Below, in pieces: positions 58,465 through 64,000 of a stretch of DNA of 64,000 nucleotides. The notes beneath the pieces were generated by a model, which did not search any database, was not told the origin of the DNA, and worked only from the letters and a program-made list of their open reading frames with translations. This stretch comes from Thermogemmata fonticola (lineage in GTDB: Bacteria > Planctomycetota > Planctomycetia > Gemmatales > Gemmataceae), in NCBI RefSeq assembly GCF_013694095.1, contig NZ_JACEFB010000004.1, positions 223,638 through 287,637 on the forward strand, given 5' to 3'. Both the position numbers and the translations under genes were made by a program. Every line of letters starts with the position of its first letter. Position 1 is the stretch's first letter.

Positions 58465-58554
58465 GCCTGACCCCGGAAAGCCTGGCCCCGGAATGCCCGC
58501 CCTCGGAAGTCCTGACCCCGGAAGGTCCGACCCCGCAAAGCCTGGCCTCGGAAG
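58465..58554. repeat. Six tandem 15-base repeats upstream of the histidine phosphatase
   Basis: Imperfect units of GCCTGACCCCGGAAR begin at 58465, 58480, 58495, 58510, 58525 and 58540. The 15-base period keeps an open frame in phase with the phosphatase, giving Gly/Pro-rich pentapeptides on the minus strand. Confidence 0.85.
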
Positions 58555-58683
58555 CCTGAACAGAGCGAGGACTCGGCCCAGCCCGTTGCGAGCGGAAGCC
58601 TCCCGATCCGCCAGGTAAAAAAAGCGGCACGGGGGATGATTCCCCCCGCTCTCGCGGCTTGCCGGCACGGCGACGCGTCAGTG

Positions 58684-59697
58684 TTATTTTTTCGGTAGAC
58701 TCAGGCGAAAGGGAAGCCAAGAGGACAGGCCAACCGCCGGCCGGGGCAGTGCAACGGGCGCTGTCGTTTCCACGCCGGTCGATGGCGGCGGTGGAGCGGG
58801 CCGAGGCGGAGGTCCCGCGGGACTGGACGGCGGACCCATCGCGGCTTCCAACCGCGCCAGCTTCTCCCGCACCGCCTGCAACTCCTTCTGCAACTCCTTG
58901 AGCGTCTGCTCGATCTGCTTGTACTGTTCATCCCGCAGGCTTTTGCGTTCCTGGTCTGCCGCCTTGTTCCGCTCGATCTCCTGTTGCAGGCGGGTCATCT
59001 CCTCGCGGACGGTCTTCTGCTCTGCTGTCAGTCCCGTGAGGCGCTCGCGGAGCACTTCCAGGACGGCCACGTCCTTTTTGAGGGCTTCCAGGGCCGTGAT
59101 GCGTTCCCGCAGGGCTTCCACCGCGGCCACGTCCTTCTTGAGCATGTCCAGGGACGGTTGCAGTTCCTTGCGCACCGCCTCCACCGCCGCGGCTGTCTCC
59201 CGCTTGCTGGCCTCGCTCCCCTGGGTCAACTCCTTGCGCAAGGCCGCCAGCTCCTTGCGCAATTCCTCCACCGCCGCTCCCTGCTCCTTCTTGATTCCCT
59301 CCACCGCACTGGTGCTGGCTGCGCTGCGCTCCTTGAGGGCTTCCAGGTCCGCCTTGAGCGTCTCCAGCAGCCGCAACCGCTCCGCTTGACTGTTGAGCAA
59401 GGCGGTGAAGTCTTGCTTGCGGACCAATTCACTGCGGGCTTCCCGCTCCTGGTTCAACTCCCGCCGCAGATCGGAAATGTTGGCGGTCAAACTGTTGTAC
59501 AGCGTCAGCGCTCCCAGCGCCACCATGCTCAGGATCGTCCCGCCGAAGATGCGCCAGAAGAGGGAGACCTTCTCCTCGTCCGGGGATGTTTTCTTCTCGG
59601 ACGACGTTTGAGCCGCACGCAGAGCCTCGCTACTCGCAGCTAGAGGCGTTCCCGTTTCCTCAGGCTCATTTCCAGAAGAAAAACGACGCGGCACCAT
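58684..59697 (-). CDS. Membrane-anchored coiled-coil protein, hypothetical
   Basis: 337 residues from the ATG giving MVPRRFSSGNEPEETG, preceded by GGGGGAACATCCTT; an ATG 16 codons upstream is possible. A cytoplasmic segment of about 45 residues precedes one transmembrane helix (IFGGTILSMVALGALTLYN). About 200 residues of coiled coil follow with repeating LRKEL/LKKDV units (AVEELRKELAALRKELTQGS, AVEALRERITALEALKKDVA, LEVLRERLTGLTAEQ). A Pro-rich tail (PPPRPAPPPPSTGVE) ends with LSSWLPFRLSLPKK. Function unknown; a scaffold in the envelope is inferred. Part of the coiled coil appears to have grown by internal duplication. Confidence 0.78.
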   Translation of the reverse strand: MVPRRFSSGNEPEETGTPLAASSEALRAAQTSSEKKTSPDEEKVSLFWRIFGGTILSMVALGALTLYNSLTANISDLRRELNQEREARSELVRKQDFTALLNSQAERLRLLETLKADLEALKERSAASTSAVEGIKKEQGAAVEELRKELAALRKELTQGSEASKRETAAAVEAVRKELQPSLDMLKKDVAAVEALRERITALEALKKDVAVLEVLRERLTGLTAEQKTVREEMTRLQQEIERNKAADQERKSLRDEQYKQIEQTLKELQKELQAVREKLARLEAAMGPPSSPAGPPPRPAPPPPSTGVETTAPVALPRPAVGLSSWLPFRLSLPKK

Positions 59698-59994
59698 AAG
59701 GATGTTCCCCCTTCCCCTAGCCCATCGGCCAGAAGTATCAACCACTCATCGGACGTCGGGTCGGACTCTCTTGATGGAAAGCACCGCTCTATAGTCATTC
59801 CTATGAGCTGTCGCAATCCGAGTCCCACGGACTCCATCGGAAGAATGCGCGCCACCCGGCTAGGCTTGCGCCCCGCAAATTGGACGTGGGGAATTTAAGG
59901 ATTCGGAATCAACTCCACGCCTTGAGCGCCTCCTGCGCACCCAGCGGTCCCGCATCCGCCTCCCGTCAGAATCGGCTCGCCAGGGGGCACTGCA

Positions 59995-60894
59995 TCAACT
60001 CAATCTCTCCCGCGCCTCCGGCTCTTCCGCTTGCGCTTCTCCGGCGGGAACCGAGGTGCTCTGGGAAGAAGGATGAGATTGGTTCAACACCTGCACTGCC
60101 TCGACCAGTGCCCAGAGAACGGGCAGATTGGGCAGAGTATTCACCGGCGTCTCCCGCCAGGTCTTCCAGAGTTTCTTCTGCCGCACCAGCAGATCGCCCT
60201 GGCGGATGCGCAAGCCGTCGAATTGCTCCCAGGGCAGGAAAGCCTTGGACCAGTGCAACCCGTCCGGACGGACCACAAGCGGACCGAACACCGCCTGCCC
60301 CTGCTCCCGGAACTGGTCCCACGCTTTCTGCCACAATCGCGGAAACGTCCGCCGCTGGACCTCCACCAGCAACTGATGATAGTCGCCCACCGCCGGCGTG
60401 AGCTGCACCCTCGCCCCATCCTGGCGGACCAGAGTCAGCGAGGAGTTGAGCAGATCATCCCAGAACGAAACGGCCGGACACAGAATGCAGGCGGTTCGGA
60501 CGCCCTGCGCATCGCTTTCCTCCATCCGCTTCTGGAGATGGCTGAAATGCAGCCAGACTTCCGTGATCTCCTGCCACAGGAAGACCAGAGCTTGCCCGCG
60601 GCACAGATACAGCAGCCCGCTGGGATACAGCAGAACCGTCAACCCCCGCTGGCGCAACAGCCGCCCCAGGACCACCAGCCCCAGCACCGGAGGGATCAGC
60701 AGCAGCATGGCCAAATGATCCATCTTCTGGGGCCCGTGCACCCACCAGAGATAGTTGATCAGAAACCCCACGACCAGGAGCAGGACGCTCAGCGAAAGCT
60801 GGAACAGAAACCGGGGCAGGCTGATGCGGAAAATCGCCTCCGGTTCCCCCAGCTCCGAGATAGCCAGATGGAAATGATCGGAATAGCGGCTCAT
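59995..60894 (-). CDS. DUF6585-like membrane protein
   Basis: 299 residues from the ATG giving MSRYSDHFHLAISELG, with GCGGGCGAGGAACCC before it. Two adjacent transmembrane segments (FQLSLSVLLLVVGFLINYLW and LAMLLLIPPVLGLVVLGRLL) are followed by a soluble domain with two related halves: VLLYPSGLLYLCRGQALVFL WQEI... and VVRPDGLHWSKAFLPWEQFD, each a pleckstrin-like strand pattern. The tail is Ser/Glu-rich. I place it with DUF6585-type proteins by pattern; the function is unknown. It diverges from the DAHP synthase gene, with an AT-rich TTATAATA box (60926-60933) between them. Confidence 0.72.
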   Translation of the reverse strand: MSRYSDHFHLAISELGEPEAIFRISLPRFLFQLSLSVLLLVVGFLINYLWWVHGPQKMDHLAMLLLIPPVLGLVVLGRLLRQRGLTVLLYPSGLLYLCRGQALVFLWQEITEVWLHFSHLQKRMEESDAQGVRTACILCPAVSFWDDLLNSSLTLVRQDGARVQLTPAVGDYHQLLVEVQRRTFPRLWQKAWDQFREQGQAVFGPLVVRPDGLHWSKAFLPWEQFDGLRIRQGDLLVRQKKLWKTWRETPVNTLPNLPVLWALVEAVQVLNQSHPSSQSTSVPAGEAQAEEPEARERLS

Positions 60895-61006
60895 GGGTTC
60901 CTCGCCCGCAGGTCGACGTTGTTGCTTATAATACCACGGCTGCGGCCGGCGCGCACTGACTCCCAGGCAGCGCCCGGCCTTCCCCCTCTCAGGAGCCGAT
61001 GATTCC

Positions 61007-62020
61007 ATGCTCGTGGTCATGCATCGCCAGGCCACCGCCGCGGATATCGAACGGGTGGTGGAGGTGATCCGCGCTCAGGGTTTGACCCCCCATGTGCTGC
61101 CCGGCACGACCCGGACCGCCATCGGCATGACCGGCAACACGGCGGCGATCGACCCGGAATTGTTCGAGGGCTTGCCCGGCGTGGTCGAAGCCATCCGGGT
61201 AACTCGGCCGTTCAAACTGGCCAGCCGCGAAATGAAGCCGGACGATACGGTCATCCCCCTGCCCCAGGGCACGATCGGCGGCGGTTCCTTCACGGTCATC
61301 GCCGGGCCGTGCTCGGTGGAAAATGAAGCCATGCTGCTGCGCACCGCGGAGTTTCTGCGGCAGCAAGGCGTGCGCTTCCTCCGCGCCGGGGCTTACAAGC
61401 CGCGCACCAGCCCCTATGCCTTCCAGGGTCTGGGCCGGCAAGGCTTGCGCATCCTCGCTCAGGCCCGCCAGCGCTTCGGACTGGGCATTGTCACCGAACT
61501 GATGGACACGGAAGAAGCGGAAGCCGTCGCCGAGGTGGCCGACATCATCCAGATCGGTGCCCGTAACATGCAGAACTTCGCCCTGCTCCGCCGCGTCGGA
61601 CGTTGCCGCAAACCGGTGCTGCTCAAACGCGGCCTCTGCGCCACCCTCGAAGAATGGCTCATGGCCGCCGAATACATCCTGGCCGAAGGCAACTACCAGG
61701 TCATCCTCTGCGAGCGCGGCGTCCGCACCTTCTCCGACCACAGCCGCAATACCCTCGACCTGTCCGTCATTCCGCCCGCCAAAGCCTGGTCCCACCTGCC
61801 GATCCTGGTCGATCCAAGTCACGGAACGGGCAAGCGGGCTTACGTGCCGCCGATGGCCTTGGCCGCCCTCGCCGCCGGCGCCGATGGCTTGCTCATCGAA
61901 GTCCACCCCGAACCGGACAAAGCCCTCTCCGACGGCCCCCAATCCCTGGATTTTCCCGCCTTCGAGCAGCTCTGGCACCGCCTCGCCCGCCTCGCTGAGG
62001 TCCTCCACCGCACCCTCTAG
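61007..62020 (+). CDS. aroF: 3-deoxy-7-phosphoheptulonate synthase (type I-beta)
   Basis: 337 residues. It condenses phosphoenolpyruvate and erythrose 4-phosphate, the first step of the shikimate pathway. A ferredoxin-like N-terminal domain of about 70 residues (LVVMHRQATAADIERVVEVI) is typical of the beta subtype and often mediates feedback control. The barrel carries FTVIAGPCSVENEAML, LRAGAYKPRTSPYAFQGLG, KPVLLKRGLCATLEEWLMAA, ILVDPSHGTGKRAYVPPMAL and EVHPEPDKALSDGPQSLDF. An ATG four codons downstream is an alternative start. The upstream gap of 112 bases is shared with the divergent DUF6585-like gene. Confidence 0.95.
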   Translation: MLVVMHRQATAADIERVVEVIRAQGLTPHVLPGTTRTAIGMTGNTAAIDPELFEGLPGVVEAIRVTRPFKLASREMKPDDTVIPLPQGTIGGGSFTVIAGPCSVENEAMLLRTAEFLRQQGVRFLRAGAYKPRTSPYAFQGLGRQGLRILAQARQRFGLGIVTELMDTEEAEAVAEVADIIQIGARNMQNFALLRRVGRCRKPVLLKRGLCATLEEWLMAAEYILAEGNYQVILCERGVRTFSDHSRNTLDLSVIPPAKAWSHLPILVDPSHGTGKRAYVPPMALAALAAGADGLLIEVHPEPDKALSDGPQSLDFPAFEQLWHRLARLAEVLHRTL

Positions 62021-62785
62021 CGCCGCCGCTAGCTCACTCAGCCCACCCCCGCCTCCCCCGTCTCTCTCTTCCTCCTGACCGGCTCTGGGCCTTTTCGCCC
62101 GCCGCCAGCGTTCCGTTTTTCCGGGAATGCCGGGGAAAAAGCGTGCGGTTGTGCGTCCCATCCCTGGCCGAATGGCATCCTTGACAAATGAAAAAATTAT
62201 GAAAAATTGTCCACTTCATTTGACTTCTCGCAATTCATGGTGCATATGTACAGTTGAACCCAGCGAGACCCAGCAAAGCTCCGACAATCGCGGCATTGGC
62301 ATCGCCGGTCCACAACCCGGCAGGCCAAGAGCCAAACGGCAAACCCAATCGATACCGTCTGTTTTTCGGCTCTGTCTGTGGACTTCTCCGAACAGGTGGC
62401 GGCGAAGGCCCCGCAGAGGCAACCCCGAAGCGGACGTTGGCCCAGTTTCCCCCAGAACTTCCCCGCCGGGACGAGCATCGGTTCCTGAAGCGGGACAGAC
62501 GAGAGGAGAAAATCCCATGATCGCATTGCAAAAATTTTCCCACACTCCGTCGAACATGGGCACACAGCCTGAAGGAGGCGAGCGCCGCATCCGCCCCTGC
62601 AACCGAAAGGGACCTAGCGAGGAGCGGCAGCGGGAGGGATGCTACCGGGTTGACCCGCACGTGCCAAAGCCGCCCCGGTCAGAGGGCGCCTGGCGTCACG
62701 GGGACGGCCCCAGCCGGAAGCTCGCTCCCGGCCACGGCGGCAACGGTGATTGCACACTGGCGGCAGATTTTGTTAGGGTAGGATC
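62021..62785. other. 765-base intergenic region between aroF and priA
   Basis: The first 150 bases are pyrimidine-rich. An unusually AT-rich segment follows at about 62175-62240, with TTGACA at 62181-62186 (consensus -35) but no clear -10 at proper spacing. GAGGAGAAAATCCC precedes an ATG at 62518, whose frame runs on past the priA start; its peptide is Arg/Gly/Pro-rich and unlike a folded protein. A structured RNA or a leader is possible. No known RNA family was recognised. Confidence 0.5.
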
Positions 62786-64000
62786 ATGGCATCGTTATTT
62801 GAGCAGCCGCGGCGGAAAGCGCGGGAACGAACCAGCCGGGACGGCAACGTTCATTCTTCCCCTTTGGGGAGCGGGATTCATCCTTCCATTCCTGGAGGGG
62901 AAGGAGGGATTGCGCCGCTGCAACTGTACGCCGATGTGGTGTTCGACCGGCCCCTGGACCAAGCGTGGACGTATGGGGTGCCGGAGCATCTGGTCGGCCT
63001 GGTGGGAGTGGGCAAGCGGGTGGCGGTCCCCTTGGGCAAAGGAAGCCGGGAGACCAGCGGCTTCTGCGTCGGCTTGCGCGAAACAGGCCCTCCCGCTTCC
63101 ATCCAGGTCAAGCCGGTGCTTCGCGTCCTGGATGACGAAGCGCTGGTGGATGAGCACCTGCTCCAGTTGACCCGGTGGATGGCGGAGTATTACCTATGCG
63201 GCTGGGGTCAGGTGCTGCATGCGGTGGTGCCGGCGGGTGTCCGGGAGCAAGCGGGCACGCGCGAGGTGGCCGTAGTCGAAGTTCCTCCTGCGGCGGAGCA
63301 GCCGGAACCATTCCCCGCCCTGACGGCTCAACAGCGTGCGGTGTGGGAACTGGTACGGGACAGCGGCGGGGCGATGGAACTGCGCGACCTGCTGCGGCAG
63401 GGCCGCTGTTCTGCCGCGGTCGTGCAGGGGTTGGTCAAGAAGGGGTTGCTCCGGCGGTATCGCCGGCGGGTGGAGCGGGCGGAAGTTCAGGAGGCGGTAG
63501 CCGAGGCGGCGGAGCCGCCGCTCCTTGGGTCGCGCGAAGAGCCGCGGATCGTGCTCAACGGCGATCAGCAGCGGGTGTGGGGGCAATTGGAAGCGGCCCT
63601 GCAAGTGGGCGGATTCCAGCCGTTCCTGTTGCACGGCGTGACCGGCAGCGGCAAGACGGAGATCTACCTGCGGGCGATGGAAGCGGTGGTGCGCCAGGGC
63701 CGGCAGGTGATCGTCCTGGTCCCGGAGATCGCCTTGACACCCCAGACGATCGCCCGCTTCCGGCAGCGCGGCAACCGCGTGGCGGTGTTGCACAGCCACC
63801 TGACGGATGCGGAGCGCGGCGCGCACTGGCGGCGGATCGCCGCGGGAGAAGTGGAAGTGGTGGTGGGTGCTCGCAGCGCCATCTTCGCCCCGGCGCGCAA
63901 GCTGGGACTCATCGTGATCGACGAAGAACACGAGCATACGTTCAAGCAGGAAGCGACGCCACGCTACCATGCCCGCGATGTGGCCGTCATGCGGGCGCGC
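62786..64000 (+). CDS. priA: Primosomal replication restart helicase PriA (3' end outside window)
   Basis: 405 codons, open to the window edge. The ATG at 62786 follows TTAGGGTAGGATC; about 50 residues rich in G, S and R come before the conserved start LQLYADVVFDRPLDQAWTYG, so a later start is possible. The N-terminal 3'-DNA-binding domain includes GKRVAVPLGKGSRETSGFCV and WMAEYYLCGWGQVLHAVVPA. The helicase part begins near residue 275 with Walker A HGVTGSGKTEIYLRAMEAV, VLVPEIALTPQTIARFRQR, VVVGARSAIFAPARKLGLIV and the DEEH box IDEEHEHTFKQEATPRYHAR. PriA reloads the replisome at stalled forks. The zinc-binding and second helicase halves lie beyond the window. Confidence 0.95.
   Translation, partial: MASLFEQPRRKARERTSRDGNVHSSPLGSGIHPSIPGGEGGIAPLQLYADVVFDRPLDQAWTYGVPEHLVGLVGVGKRVAVPLGKGSRETSGFCVGLRETGPPASIQVKPVLRVLDDEALVDEHLLQLTRWMAEYYLCGWGQVLHAVVPAGVREQAGTREVAVVEVPPAAEQPEPFPALTAQQRAVWELVRDSGGAMELRDLLRQGRCSAAVVQGLVKKGLLRRYRRRVERAEVQEAVAEAAEPPLLGSREEPRIVLNGDQQRVWGQLEAALQVGGFQPFLLHGVTGSGKTEIYLRAMEAVVRQGRQVIVLVPEIALTPQTIARFRQRGNRVAVLHSHLTDAERGAHWRRIAAGEVEVVVGARSAIFAPARKLGLIVIDEEHEHTFKQEATPRYHARDVAVMRAR

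Noticed and set aside
60926-60933. TTATAATA as a firm promoter for aroF
   Set aside because: No -35 is visible on either strand at correct spacing; it could serve either divergent gene or neither.
62127-63170. A 347-codon frame between aroF and inside priA
   Set aside because: It overlaps priA in a different phase and lacks family features. Only its internal ATG at 62518 with a strong Shine-Dalgarno was kept as an open question.

Overview
The window is GC-rich chromosomal DNA from a planctomycete, most likely of the Gemmata group. Evidence for this: a protein with a TIGR02996 repeat-companion domain, two PVC-type (Planctomycetes-Verrucomicrobia) haem proteins with HEAT repeats, a DUF1549/DUF1553 protein with a CxxCH motif, a DUF1571 protein, MJ0042-like zinc ribbons, hopanoid genes and many secreted proteins with no known family. 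No rRNA, tRNA, insertion sequence, phage or CRISPR array was recognised. Assignment to a thermophilic or particular genus is not supported by anything I can see.

Layout. 1-6.2 kb: the 3' part of a PVC-type cytochrome/HEAT gene, then a three-gene minus-strand run (kelch/fibronectin-III surface protein, parallel beta-helix protein, small membrane protein with an HEHVH motif). 6.4-10.5 kb: an isolated nuoD, a Bax-inhibitor-1-like membrane protein with a good promoter, a DUF1571 secreted protein and a glyoxalase-II-like hydrolase. 10.6-18.6 kb: a very large propeller/HEAT/cytochrome c/ThuA fusion, a TolC-like outer-membrane lipoprotein and the DUF1549/DUF1553 protein. 18.8-22.6 kb: a compact hopanoid module (squalene-hopene cyclase, hpnH, hpnG) interrupted by an uninterrupted 50-base C tract. 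22.7-30.3 kb: leuS, an MFS transporter bracketed by minisatellites, comM/yifB and a zinc-ribbon membrane protein. 30.4-38.4 kb: a polyprenol-phosphate glycosyltransferase, DinB-like, TIGR02996, TPR and Tyr/Gly-rich secreted proteins and a SNF2 helicase with a SWIM finger. 38.6-48.7 kb: a P-type cation ATPase and a probable operon of ABC ATPase, ABC-2 permease with a large external domain, membrane-anchored 756-residue protein and PIG-L deacetylase. 48.8-56.6 kb: a degenerate peptidase-like secreted protein, a proton-pumping pyrophosphatase with a large insertion, CstA and an MlaF-like ATPase. 56.7-64 kb: a soluble histidine kinase, histidine phosphatase, coiled-coil membrane protein, DUF6585-like protein, DAHP synthase and the 5' part of priA.

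Themes. Energy and membrane functions dominate (nuoD, hppA, cstA, P-type ATPase, hopanoids). Short tandem repeats recur, and several begin at or just after a stop codon. Candidate promoters share a -10 box TATAAT preceded by G. The most unusual feature is the poly-C tract, which as read fuses the cyclase to HpnH; changing its length would end the cyclase at one of two nearby stops. It could be a contingency locus or a sequencing/assembly artefact. Very long antisense open frames are common because of GC-rich codon usage and were treated as shadows.
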